Assembly (NCBI GenBank): GCA_934630555.1
Contig: CAKTXB010000042.1
Span: 1-11,933, forward strand
Length of the DNA: 11,933 bases
Direction: 5' to 3'
Source: an uncultured Oscillospiraceae bacterium
GTDB taxonomy: Bacteria > Bacillota > Clostridia > Oscillospirales > Oscillospiraceae
This document shows positions 1-6,893 of this stretch, piece after piece (position 1 is the first letter of the stretch; every line of letters starts with the position of its first letter). The notes beneath the pieces were generated by a model that did not search any database, was not told the DNA's origin, and saw only the letters and a program-made list of their open reading frames with translations. The position numbers and the translations under genes are program-made.

Positions 1-1459
1 TGAAGAAACGGTCAACGGATTCATCGGTCATGGAGGCCAGACGGTCGTCACGCATATTGTAGCGCGGCATGGCAACGTCGTTCAGGAACGCGGTCGCCTT
101 GGCGGGATCGGTGATGAGCGTGATCTGGCACTTATCGACGACAGCGTCGAATTCATCCATGATCATATGGTACAGGACTTCACCAAAGTGCTTCAGGCGC
201 AGGCCCTTGTCGAATGCGTCGTTGGAGATACGGATGCGGAACTGGTTGCGCTGGCCGGTGTGCATGACACCCTCCATGTAGTTGAACCAGGCGTGGATCT
301 TACGTTCGATGACGGACTCAAAGTCAGCCTGCATCTTTTTGCCGTAGACTTCTACAACGGTGGCCAGTGCGTATTCCAGATCGCCGGAGTCGATGTCCGG
401 GCCGTCAACGACGATCTTATGGTCTTCGACCTCGTCAGCATTCTTCATTACGACGAGCTCGCAGGTGGTGTTCTTGGCGGACCAGAACTCGACCTTCATA
501 TCAGCCTTGCGGATGATCTCGCCCTCGAACGCGGCGGCAAACGCCACAGGGATGGGGAGCTCCTTGGACTTGATCTTGATGCCGCGCAGCTCGAGCGACT
601 TCTTGACGGTTTCGGCATGGTCGGTACAGGATTCCAGCGCGCCGGGGACCTGGTTTTCACCGAGGTCAATATCGACCACGACCGGGAAGCCGAGGGCGAT
701 GGCGCCAGCGCCGGCAGATACAACGACATTGTCGATCGCACCAAAGGTGTTGACGAATGCGGGAACACGTTCCTTGGTATAGGCAAGGAGTCCTGCCAGA
801 TCGCCCGGCTGGACATTGCCGAAGATGAGCGCCGCACGGATGGCGACGGTGACGACATGGATGACGGCAGTGACGTCATGACCCAGCGGGATGACACGGA
901 GTTCCAGACCCATCTTGACGCCCTGTTCAGCGCACTGCTCAATGACTTCGCCGACCATGAAGGTCATGATGCCCTTGGACTGATAGTCCTTGACGACCTT
1001 GGCGACATCTTCGGCGTTATCGGCCTTGCCGAGCACAACGGCAACGCCCGGAATATCGCCCGTGACGAGCGGCACACCAAGACTGCGGATGATGGGGTCG
1101 GGCACGAAGCCGATGCCGGGCACGGTTGCCTGCTCATAGGCGTCCTTCGGCTCCACGAATTTAAGGCCTTCCAGAATTTCAGCGCCGACGGCAGTGGCAA
1201 GACCGGCGTTCAAAGCCTGACCCAGATCCTCCTGATTGGTGATGAGGCTTTTAAGGACACCCACACACGCGGGCAAGTCGCCCAGCGTTTTGACCTTGAC
1301 GCCGGTGGCGGCGTAGATGGTGGGGAAGAAATAAGCCGTATCAGGGAAAGCAATCTCTTTCTCTGCGCCATATTTTGCGATCGCGTCATTGACCGCGCCT
1401 TCGGTCAGGCCAGCAACGGCATTCGAGCCGCCATAAATCAGATCCGTTAATACGCTCAT
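1..1459 (-). CDS. acsB: Acetyl-CoA synthase (ACS) subunit AcsB, N-terminal 486 residues, cut by window edge
   Basis: AcsB condenses a methyl group from the corrinoid protein, CO from CO dehydrogenase and CoA into acetyl-CoA, the last step of the Wood-Ljungdahl pathway, in the cytoplasm. The frame is open from ATG at 1459 to the edge without a stop and encodes MSVLTDLIYGGSNAVAGL at its start. Recognisable family segments include AFPDTAYFFPTIYAATG near residue 40, PAFEGE-like AFEGEIIRKADM near 330, YGKKMQADFESVIERKIHAW near 400, MHTGQRNQFRIRIS near 425 and TDESVDRFF at the edge. In the Moorella enzyme the equivalent of that last segment directly precedes the first A-cluster cysteine, so the nickel-binding domain lies outside the window. 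The large N-terminal CODH-contact domain is present, which marks the bacterial form (about 730 residues) rather than archaeal CdhC. AGGAGG lies 7 bases before the start. It is the last visible gene of the operon, 209 bases after acsC-acsE. Confidence 0.95.
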   Translation of the reverse strand, partial: MSVLTDLIYGGSNAVAGLTEGAVNDAIAKYGAEKEIAFPDTAYFFPTIYAATGVKVKTLGDLPACVGVLKSLITNQEDLGQALNAGLATAVGAEILEGLKFVEPKDAYEQATVPGIGFVPDPIIRSLGVPLVTGDIPGVAVVLGKADNAEDVAKVVKDYQSKGIMTFMVGEVIEQCAEQGVKMGLELRVIPLGHDVTAVIHVVTVAIRAALIFGNVQPGDLAGLLAYTKERVPAFVNTFGAIDNVVVSAGAGAIALGFPVVVDIDLGENQVPGALESCTDHAETVKKSLELRGIKIKSKELPIPVAFAAAFEGEIIRKADMKVEFWSAKNTTCELVVMKNADEVEDHKIVVDGPDIDSGDLEYALATVVEVYGKKMQADFESVIERKIHAWFNYMEGVMHTGQRNQFRIRISNDAFDKGLRLKHFGEVLYHMIMDEFDAVVDKCQITLITDPAKATAFLNDVAMPRYNMRDDRLASMTDESVDRFF

Positions 1460-1511
1460 GGAAATTCCTCCTGTTCACATATCCCCCGGACGGGGTTCTT
1501 CCTACCCTTAT

Positions 1512-1540
1512 AGAATACCAACTTTGTGCCCACTTGTACA
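1512..1540 (-). promoter_or_regulatory. Possible weak promoter for acsB
   Basis: On the minus strand TGTACA (1535-1540) and TATTCT (1512-1517) are 17 bases apart, each matching the sigma-A consensus at four of six positions. A transcript would start near 1505 and give acsB a leader of about 45 bases with AGGAGG near the ATG. The surrounding 1495-1620 stretch is clearly more AT-rich than the genes on either side. This is only pattern matching; read-through from upstream may be the main source of acsB mRNA. Confidence 0.33.
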
Positions 1541-1624
1541 GTACTTTTTGTGGGATTGCCAGAAAAAAACGTTTCGATTTATCACAATCGGACAGACGAT
1601 CGTTTTTTAGGCGTGGTGACAAGG

Positions 1625-1661
1625 AACTCCCGCAAGCTCGCAGGGCGAACTTGCGGGAGTT
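1625..1661 (-). terminator. Long hairpin after acsC-acsE (partial terminator or mRNA processing/stability element)
   Basis: Bases 1625-1636 and 1650-1661 form a perfect 12-pair stem (AACTCCCGCAAG with CTTGCGGGAGTT). After one mismatch, TCGC/GCGA extends it by four more pairs around a three-base loop. The hairpin starts 8 bases beyond the stop codon of the fusion gene. On the minus strand it is followed by CCTTGTCACC, not a U-tract, so it is not a standard intrinsic terminator. It could attenuate read-through into acsB or protect the upstream mRNA from 3' decay. Confidence 0.55.
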
Positions 1662-1668
1662 GAATGCT

Positions 1669-3945
1669 TTAGACTTCGAGGTACGAGTCGGAATACAGCT
1701 CGTTGTTCTTGAAAATATCGCAGGACTTGATGGTTTCCATCAGGCGCAGGTCGTTGGGGTTGACGATGGCAGAGGTCAGACCCTGCATCATAGCCATAGC
1801 GACGAGCGCGGAGTCCATGATCGGGCGCACGTTCTTCGGCGCGCCGTTGGAGTTGTTGGACAGGCCGCCGGTAGACTTGAGGCCTTCATCGGCAAAGAGC
1901 TTGATGGCGTTGAGAACGTCCATCTGCTTATCCTGCATACCCTTGACAACGAGGAACAGCGGGTCGAACCACAGGTCGGTGGCTTCCATGCCGAGAGACA
2001 GACCGCGCTCCAGCATATGATGGCAGTGCATCATGCGCTCTTCGTTGTCCTTGGCGATGCCGTCGGCGGAGCAGAGGGCCACGCAGATGGCGTCGTTGGC
2101 AGCAGCGAGATCGATGTAGGAGATACGGGAGCCAGCGTCAGCCGAGTTGACGATGGGCTTGCCGTTCGTGCGGTTGTAGACCTTGATGCCGGCCTCAATG
2201 GCCTTCTTGTTGGCGGTATCGAGGGCCAGCGGCACATTGTTGAAGTTCTCCTGCAGCAGCTTGACAGCCCATGTCATGAGCTCCGGACCATTGGATTCGG
2301 CCGGGCCGATGTTGACGTCAAGGTACGTTGCGCCAGCCTTGATCTGCTGTGCGGCACGCTCGAGGATGGGATCGGGATTGAACGTGGCCATGGCCTCGCG
2401 GATGACCGGGGAGATGCAGTGGATACGCTCGCCGATGGTGACGAACTTGGGCGAGTCGGGGTCGCGCTGCTTGTAGTGTGCGTCAAGGTCATCACGGATC
2501 TTGATGGCCGGGATGGACGCGGCGATCTTCTCAAAATCAAGCGGGGCGTCGGCGGCGACTTCCTTCTTGGCCTCGGCCGGCTTCTTGGACGCGGCGACCA
2601 GCTCGGCGGCCTTGATGTGCTCGCCGTCCTTGAGGTACTTGACGATCTCAACGGCCTCACGGGTGCCGACGACGACGTTCCACTCGGGCAGCTTGTCCTG
2701 GATCTCGCCCTTCATGACGGCGACCTTGCCCGGAATGATGAGGGTGCGGTTGTTGATCTTGGAGGCGATGTCGAACTCATCAAAGAACTTCTTGACGGAG
2801 CTGGAGGAGAACTTGCCGGCGGCCCAGGCAGTCAGGACGGACATACCGGAAGCGTCGGTGATGAGCAGGTTGATGGGCGTCTTGGAGCGCTCGAGTTCGC
2901 CGGACACAAGGAAATAGGTCAGGGCAAAGTCGACGGTCAGGCAGCACGGATCTTCCGGGCCGGCACCGTTGATGGGATAGATGCCGGGAGCGACCTTCAT
3001 CGGCTTCTGCGGGTCGGTGAAGATGTTCTGACGCAGGCCGTAGAGCGGCAGCGCCTCGGCGTAGCTCATGCGCGGCATGACGATGATGGAGCCATACTTC
3101 AGGGTGAACAGGGCGGCCAGGGCCGTTGCCAGATGCTCGTCATCCTTGCAAAGGGTGGCGAGGTTCACGATGGAGGGATAGCCGAACGTGCGGTCGCCGT
3201 CCTTCAGAGCGGTGCGGCGGACAAGCACGGTGTTGGCAAACGTTTCCTTGATGGTTGCGCCGGTGGTGTCGAGAATGAGGTTCTTGTTGCCGGACTTTTC
3301 GAGCGCTTCGACAGTGTCATGCAGCTCGGCAAGATCCGTGCCGCGGACGCCGAGGACGATACCGGCGGCAGTGGCGATCTCGCTCATGGCGGCGTAGTTA
3401 TCCTTGTTGGCGCCGTTCAGAATGGGCTTTGCATCCTTGATGGCCTCGACGGCAGCCTTAGCGGCTTCCACGTCGGTGGTATCGAGGATGACGCCGCGCT
3501 CGAGCGTGGCGGCCTTCTTGGCAAGCTCCACGAAGCGGACATGATCGCCGGCGTTGTGGACGGTGACGAATTCCACATATTCGCGCTCACCGATACGCTC
3601 GTAGTCCACACCCTTCATCTGGGCAATGTGGGCGTCGATGGCTGCGTCGTCCATGCAGGTGCACAGCTCGATGGCGAACAGGTTGCGGGATACGAACGTC
3701 TTTTCATGACGGAAGAGGACGGTCTCGCCGCCGAGCTTGTGGCCGGCGACTTCCAGCGCCTTCATGGGAGGCGCGGTGGCCTCGCTCAGAAGGGCGATGG
3801 CTTCTTCAGACATATAGGGGCACTTTGTGATGGGCAGAGCGCCCTGTGCGACTTTCATGCAGAATGCCATGCAGGTGGGGCTGCCGCATTCCTTACAGTT
3901 CTTCTTGGGGGAGAGCTTAAAAATGTCAAGACCTTTGACTGCCAT
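1669..3945 (-). CDS. acsC-acsE: Fused corrinoid iron-sulfur protein large subunit (AcsC) and methyltetrahydrofolate:corrinoid methyltransferase (AcsE)
   Basis: This single 758-residue frame carries two normally separate Wood-Ljungdahl proteins. Residues 1 to about 450 are AcsC: an N-terminal [4Fe-4S] domain with Cys17, Cys20, Cys25 and Cys42, the spacing known from Moorella AcsC, then a TIM-barrel and the B12-binding region (GAGPEDPCCLTVDFALTYF near 327, LLITDASGMSVLTAWAAGKF near 360). Residues about 499-758 are AcsE, a pterin-binding TIM barrel: TIGERIHCISPVIREAM at 503, GATYLDVNIGPAESNG at 538, LALDTANKKAIEAG near 573, GLSNNSNGAPKNVRP near 694 and an AMAMMQGLTSAI tail. A linker of about 45 residues (452-498), rich in Lys, Ala and Glu at first, joins them. 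The usual lengths are about 446 and 262 residues, so both halves are full. AAGGAGG precedes the ATG; acsD ends 21 bases upstream. The methyl group would pass from methyl-H4folate to cobalt within one chain, then to AcsB. Confidence 0.95.
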   Translation of the reverse strand: MAVKGLDIFKLSPKKNCKECGSPTCMAFCMKVAQGALPITKCPYMSEEAIALLSEATAPPMKALEVAGHKLGGETVLFRHEKTFVSRNLFAIELCTCMDDAAIDAHIAQMKGVDYERIGEREYVEFVTVHNAGDHVRFVELAKKAATLERGVILDTTDVEAAKAAVEAIKDAKPILNGANKDNYAAMSEIATAAGIVLGVRGTDLAELHDTVEALEKSGNKNLILDTTGATIKETFANTVLVRRTALKDGDRTFGYPSIVNLATLCKDDEHLATALAALFTLKYGSIIVMPRMSYAEALPLYGLRQNIFTDPQKPMKVAPGIYPINGAGPEDPCCLTVDFALTYFLVSGELERSKTPINLLITDASGMSVLTAWAAGKFSSSSVKKFFDEFDIASKINNRTLIIPGKVAVMKGEIQDKLPEWNVVVGTREAVEIVKYLKDGEHIKAAELVAASKKPAEAKKEVAADAPLDFEKIAASIPAIKIRDDLDAHYKQRDPDSPKFVTIGERIHCISPVIREAMATFNPDPILERAAQQIKAGATYLDVNIGPAESNGPELMTWAVKLLQENFNNVPLALDTANKKAIEAGIKVYNRTNGKPIVNSADAGSRISYIDLAAANDAICVALCSADGIAKDNEERMMHCHHMLERGLSLGMEATDLWFDPLFLVVKGMQDKQMDVLNAIKLFADEGLKSTGGLSNNSNGAPKNVRPIMDSALVAMAMMQGLTSAIVNPNDLRLMETIKSCDIFKNNELYSDSYLEV

Positions 3946-3966
3946 AGTGTGTTTCCTCCTTCCGCA

Positions 3967-4911
3967 TTACATCAGCGCCGAGATCATCTTGGAGATGGTC
4001 TTGATGGCCGACGGGTGACGCATGATGACGGCGTCCGAGCCGCCAGCCAGCACGGCTGCGGCGGTGGTGATCTCCATTTCGACGCCGCGCTCCTCCTGAT
4101 TGCCCCATTCAGGCATATCCGCTTCTGCCATAACGGATTCCTTGACGCCCCAGGTATCAGATGAGACCGGGGTCATAATGGGCATCTGGAGCATTGCATC
4201 GGACTGCTTGAGCGCAGCATCACGGATGCGGTCGAGGGTGGAAGCAACGTACTCATAGCCATAGCCGGCGGCAGCGGAGCCGATGTTCATGACGATGGAC
4301 TGGGCGCTGACGCCAAGCTGAGTCATGACGGTGTTGAGCTGCTTGGCCAGGTTAATATCGACAGCGGATTCCGCGCCGACCTTCTGGTTGTAGGCCAGAC
4401 CTGCGGAAGCGCCGACGGTCTTATAGTTTTCGTCGCGTGCGGAGAGGACGAGAATGTTTTTGCCGGCAAGTGCTTCGGCGATTTTGTTGAACAGCTCAGT
4501 GTCCTTCTCGATGTTTTTGCAGCCCATGATGACAATGGGCATAGTGACGGCGTCGGCGACGTCCTTGGCCAGCTGGACGCATTCCTCAACGGGCTTGTTC
4601 AGACCGTTGGGGTCGGCACCTTCAAAGTGCAGGCACAGGAACGAAGCGCCCTCCATGGTTTCGGCGCGCTTGGCCATGTCGACGACCGTCTGGCAGCCGG
4701 TATAGAATTCCTGCTCGCCTGGCATGGTGTATTCGGCCATGCCGAGGTCGGTCAGCTCCACGCCGATTTTCGGCGCGTTTGCGATGTCGGCATCGAAGGT
4801 GTGGAACGGAAGAACGTTCTGACCCCCGAGCTTCACGGCTTTTTCACCAACGCCAAGCGTCACTTCGTTGATCTTGGCGTTGTAAGCCTGCTTTTTGGGA
4901 ACAAAAGGCAT
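3967..4911 (-). CDS. acsD: Corrinoid iron-sulfur protein small subunit (acetyl-CoA decarbonylase/synthase delta-type)
   Basis: AcsD is a TIM-barrel protein that pairs with AcsC to hold the cobalamin that carries the methyl group to acetyl-CoA synthase. The 314-residue product is close to the family length of about 320. Segments typical of the family are FHTFDADIANAPKIGVELTD near residue 36, FLCLHFEGADPNG near 91, VTMPIVIMGCKNIEKDTELF near 122, MNIGSAAAGYGYEYVAST near 209 and EMEITTAAAVLAGGSDAVIM near the C-terminus. The ATG at 4911 follows AGGGGG at a 9-base distance. It lies between cooC (52-base AT-rich gap) and the acsC-acsE fusion (21-base gap), and the two should be translated from one mRNA so that the two corrinoid protein subunits are made together. 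Its partner here is the AcsC half of a fused chain, so the heterodimer would carry a methyltransferase attached. Confidence 0.94.
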   Translation of the reverse strand: MPFVPKKQAYNAKINEVTLGVGEKAVKLGGQNVLPFHTFDADIANAPKIGVELTDLGMAEYTMPGEQEFYTGCQTVVDMAKRAETMEGASFLCLHFEGADPNGLNKPVEECVQLAKDVADAVTMPIVIMGCKNIEKDTELFNKIAEALAGKNILVLSARDENYKTVGASAGLAYNQKVGAESAVDINLAKQLNTVMTQLGVSAQSIVMNIGSAAAGYGYEYVASTLDRIRDAALKQSDAMLQMPIMTPVSSDTWGVKESVMAEADMPEWGNQEERGVEMEITTAAAVLAGGSDAVIMRHPSAIKTISKMISALM

Positions 4912-4963
4912 AGTGTGAATCCCCCTACTTAAAAATTTTTATAAGCAATGTGTTTATAAACTT

Positions 4964-5731
4964 TTACAAACCGAGCTTCTGCATGATCTCATGCAGCGCG
5001 ACCTTGATGGGTGCAGAGTCTGGCACCGTGGCGCTGGGCTTGCCGTCGCAGTCATATTCATAGACGAGCTCATCCTGCGGCAGGACACCGATAAGCTCAA
5101 GCTGGTGCTTTTCGATCTCTTCCCGTACACCAGCATTCAGTTCACCGTTCGGTGCACGGTTGACGATGAGTTTCATCTGCGTGGGCTTGAGTTCGAGGTC
5201 ACGGATCATCTGCGCGATGCGGCCGACGGCCTGGATGCCGCGGCGGGAGCAGTCGGAGATGAGCAGCATGGTGTCTACATGCGGCAGCGTGCCGCGGCTG
5301 ATATGCTCAAGGCCGGCCTCATTGTCGATGACCATGTAGTTGTAGTTGCCGGCGTACTTGTCGATCTGTGTTTTGAGCACGCCATTGACAAAGCAGTAGC
5401 AGCCCTTACCCTGCGTGCGGCCCATGACGAGCATGTCAAAGTCGTCTTCTTCGCACAGAGCTGTGCCGAACATCATTTCGGCGTAATCGGCCTTGGTCAT
5501 GCCGCCGGGGATGCCGCCGTTCAGCTCTGCGCGAGCCATCTGCTCGCGAATGTCGCCAAGGGTAGCCTCAACTTCAACGCCAAGGACCTCATTGAGGTTG
5601 GAATTGGCGTCGGCGTCCACCACAAGAATGGGGCCTTTTTTCTGTTTGCAGAGATAATCGACGATCATGCCGCAGGTGGTCGTTTTCCCAACGCCGCCCT
5701 TGCCGGCGACCGCGATGGTGTGTGTTGCCAT
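4964..5731 (-). CDS. cooC: CooC/AcsF-family nickel-insertion ATPase for CODH/ACS maturation
   Basis: The 255-residue product belongs to the MinD/SIMIBI P-loop ATPase class that delivers nickel to CO dehydrogenase or acetyl-CoA synthase. It has a deviant Walker A, GKGGVGKTT at residues 10-18, with the signature lysine, VVDADANSNLNEVLG at 37-51, and a CYC motif at Cys111/Cys113 that matches the CXC pair which binds metal between two CooC monomers. VIDNEAGLEHISRG follows the Walker B-like strand. A longer reading with 26 extra residues is possible, but AAGGAG lies 7 bases before the ATG at 5731 and the extension would overlap the putative promoter, so I chose the shorter form. Whether it serves CODH (CooC) or ACS (AcsF) cannot be told from sequence alone. 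It leads the acsD, acsC-acsE, acsB gene run. Confidence 0.92.
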   Translation of the reverse strand: MATHTIAVAGKGGVGKTTTCGMIVDYLCKQKKGPILVVDADANSNLNEVLGVEVEATLGDIREQMARAELNGGIPGGMTKADYAEMMFGTALCEEDDFDMLVMGRTQGKGCYCFVNGVLKTQIDKYAGNYNYMVIDNEAGLEHISRGTLPHVDTMLLISDCSRRGIQAVGRIAQMIRDLELKPTQMKLIVNRAPNGELNAGVREEIEKHQLELIGVLPQDELVYEYDCDGKPSATVPDSAPIKVALHEIMQKLGL

Positions 5732-5809
5732 AGTATTTCTCCTTTTGCACATACTGCGCACAAGCACACCAAAACGGCCGCTTTGCAGCAGCCATTTCAG
5801 TGCGAGCAT

Positions 5810-5838
5810 ATCCTAACATATTCCGCGGGCAAATACAA
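5810..5838 (-). promoter_or_regulatory. Candidate promoter upstream of cooC and the acs genes
   Basis: On the minus strand TTGTAT (5833-5838) is 17 bases from TAGGAT (5810-5815), which is preceded by TG in the extended -10 position. The start point would fall near 5803, leaving a leader of about 70 bases before cooC. The 154-base gap between the 75-residue gene and cooC has no convincing terminator, so the nickel operon may also read through. The -35 matches only in its TTG. Confidence 0.45.
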
Positions 5839-5885
5839 GCCCGAAGAGGCAGAAAAAACGCGAATTTTTGGTGCAAAACGGTTGG

Positions 5886-6113
5886 TTACAGGGGCGTAAA
5901 CAGGAATTTCTGAGTCATTCCGGCAGACTCGACAAAGACTGTGAGGTCACCGTTCGCCTTTTTGTCAGTGGTGATATTGACCTGCTTGCCCTTGACCTCA
6001 TTCTGCACCCACGCGATGGGATCAGCGCAGTCGATCTCACGAAAGAACACGTCGCGCATCTGGTTGTTGGCGCACTGATTTTCGATCTCGCGCACGACTT
6101 CATAGCGGGCCAT
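5886..6113 (-). CDS. Unrecognised 75-residue protein in the nickel/CODH accessory cluster
   Basis: I do not recognise this family. The product starts MARYEVVREIENQCANN and ends MTQKFLFTPL. It has no signal peptide, membrane segment or metal-binding run; its two cysteines are at 14 and 29. The N-terminal half looks helical and acidic/basic mixed, and the second half (VNITTD, LTVFVESAG, KFLFTPL) looks like short beta strands. The gene is well supported: ATG 3 bases after the CooT stop codon, a CGGAG ribosome site inside the CooT end, and no overlap with a better frame. Its position between cooT and cooC suggests a role in nickel handling or ACS/CODH assembly, which is inference from neighbours only. 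It could instead be a small regulatory or structural partner of CooC. Confidence 0.75.
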   Translation of the reverse strand: MARYEVVREIENQCANNQMRDVFFREIDCADPIAWVQNEVKGKQVNITTDKKANGDLTVFVESAGMTQKFLFTPL

Positions 6114-6116
6114 GGC

Positions 6117-6308
6117 TTATCTCCGCTCGTGGACAACGACGACGTTTTCCACAAGGTCGGCCAGCACAAGCTCCCCCTCGATGACGACCTGCCGGTCCAT
6201 AAGGTCGGTGAGGAACACCTGGCCGTCATGGCACTCAATGCGCTGAACATTGTTCATAACAAGATTTTCAGCCTGCGGCTGTTCGCGGTAGGCGGTTGCA
6301 AGACACAT
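6117..6308 (-). CDS. cooT: CooT-family nickel-binding protein
   Basis: The 63-residue product begins MCLATAYREQ, the N-terminal pattern of the CooT family. In Rhodospirillum CooT the cysteine at position 2 binds nickel once the initiator methionine is removed. The remainder, with VQRIECHDGQVFLTDLMDRQ and EGELVLADLVENVVVV, reads as the small beta-barrel of the family, whose members are 60-70 residues long. A second cysteine and a histidine (Cys26, His27) are present but not known to matter. AGGAGG lies 5 bases before the ATG, and the gene starts 12 bases after the His-rich protein ends. The pairing with a His-rich protein and CooC resembles the cooCTJ maturation genes of CO-oxidising bacteria, supporting a role in supplying nickel to the CODH/ACS centres. 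Confidence 0.87.
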   Translation of the reverse strand: MCLATAYREQPQAENLVMNNVQRIECHDGQVFLTDLMDRQVVIEGELVLADLVENVVVVHERR

Positions 6309-6320
6309 GAGAGAGCCTCC

Positions 6321-6686
6321 TTACTTTTGAAGCGATGCGAGAACGGTGGACAGACGGAGATTGCCCTTTTCAAAATCGCTGACAGCCAGCATGACCTGCT
6401 CGTAGGCGGTGGCTTCGCCGGCATCCTGCAGCTGCTTGGCCAGCTGGGCCAACTCGTTGGCGTGGGCCTGATTGTGGCCGACCATGTATTTCATGAGGGC
6501 CAGCAGCTCCTCACGCGGGCTGACGTGCTCGTGGCCGCAGTCGGCACAGTTCATGTGCTCGCCGCAGTGGATGTGTTCCTGGCAATGCTCGTGTCCGTGG
6601 TTATGTTCATGCTCGTGACCGTGGTCATGGGTGTGCGGGTGGGAATGCTCCACGCCGTCATGGGTGTGGGTGTGTTCATGTTCCAT
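6321..6686 (-). CDS. His-rich metal-binding protein, CooJ-like in role
   Basis: The 121-residue product has two parts. Residues 1-54 contain 20 histidines, mostly as HEHTHTHD-type alternation, plus Cys35, Cys41 and a CADC pair at 47-50 inside a NCADCGHEH segment. Residues 55-121 are histidine-poor and predicted helical (REELLALMKYMVGHNQAHAN, then LAQLAKQLQDAGEA). No signal peptide, so cytoplasmic. Such tails bind several nickel ions; in Rhodospirillum CooJ the His-rich tail is C-terminal, here it is N-terminal, so homology to CooJ is not claimed. It is the first gene of the small operon, transcribed from a near-consensus promoter and followed by cooT. The likely job is nickel storage or hand-off for CODH/ACS maturation, though zinc or cobalt cannot be excluded. 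Confidence 0.85.
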   Translation of the reverse strand: MEHEHTHTHDGVEHSHPHTHDHGHEHEHNHGHEHCQEHIHCGEHMNCADCGHEHVSPREELLALMKYMVGHNQAHANELAQLAKQLQDAGEATAYEQVMLAVSDFEKGNLRLSTVLASLQK

Positions 6687-6727
6687 GGTGTTTGTTCCTT
6701 TCTGGTTTAGGTGGTTTCTTTGGCGCT

Positions 6728-6756
6728 ATTATAAGGCCGGGAACGAAATTTGTAAA
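6728..6756 (-). promoter_or_regulatory. Strong sigma-A promoter of the nickel-handling operon
   Basis: On the minus strand TTTACA (6751-6756) and TATAAT (6728-6733) are separated by 17 bases, five of six and six of six consensus matches. Transcription would start near 6721, giving a leader of about 35 bases before the His-rich gene. This is the best promoter in the window. Its upstream side faces the C-tract/G-tract palindrome at 6773-6796. Confidence 0.75.
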
Positions 6757-6772
6757 GTGGCAGCATGGCTGG

Positions 6773-6796
6773 AATAAACCCCATAGGAGGGTTATT
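6773..6796. promoter_or_regulatory. Candidate operator for the divergent CsoR/RcnR-type repressor
   Basis: The 24-base segment is an imperfect palindrome: AATAAACCCC, a four-base centre, then GAGGGTTATT, with eight of ten arm positions pairing. CsoR/RcnR-family operators are typically AT-flanked C-tract and G-tract dyads of this kind. It sits in the gap between the metal-regulator gene and the His-rich operon, 17 bases upstream of the latter's -35 box, which is further out than a simple blocking site would be. Confidence 0.38.
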
Positions 6797-6853
6797 TTAC
6801 AGCATTTTTCGGGAAAATCAGTCTATTTACCGGTAGCGTGGGGGCATGAAATG

Positions 6854-6862
6854 TGCTATACT
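6854..6862 (+). promoter_or_regulatory. Extended -10 promoter element of the metal-regulator operon
   Basis: TGCTATACT at 6854-6862 has the TGn extension and a five-of-six -10 box. No good -35 is present at 16-18 bases upstream (TAGCGT). A run of five G (6840-6844) lies in the would-be spacer, flanked by TAGC (6834-6837) and GCTA (6855-6858), which may be a second binding site for the G-tract-recognising repressor. Transcription would start near 6869, ahead of the ATG at 6894. Confidence 0.4.
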
Positions 6863-6893
6863 GAATAAGAATGAAATGAGGGAGCATGAAGTT

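Noticed and set aside
167..1450. A 427-codon plus-strand frame opposite acsB
   Set aside because: Same explanation: it mirrors the acsB frame, has no recognisable domain and no supporting ribosome site.
1570..1595. TTGTGATAAATCGAAAC on the minus strand as a possible Rex redox-repressor site upstream of acsB
   Set aside because: Only the first half matches the Rex consensus TTGTGA-N6-TCACAA; the second half does not, so it is not a supported site.
1534..4164. An 876-codon open frame on the plus strand opposite acsC-acsE and part of acsD
   Set aside because: It is antisense to unmistakable acs proteins, is low in complexity with very many Gly, Asp and Val, and has no domain signal. High GC in the third codon position of the true genes creates such shadows.
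4952..4961. GTTTATAAAC palindrome between cooC and acsD as an operator
   Set aside because: Ten bases in an AT-rich spacer is expected by chance, and no second copy is seen in the window.
5732..5809. A longer CooC with 26 additional N-terminal residues from ATG at 5809
   Set aside because: The extension has no family resemblance, would start almost at the putative promoter's transcription start, and lacks a ribosome site, while ATG at 5731 has AAGGAG at a good distance.
5819..5838. Similar TTGTATTT(G)CCCGC words in the cooC and murC promoters, suggesting shared regulation
   Set aside because: The match is short, overlaps the -35 boxes, and the genes are functionally unrelated; chance is a sufficient explanation.
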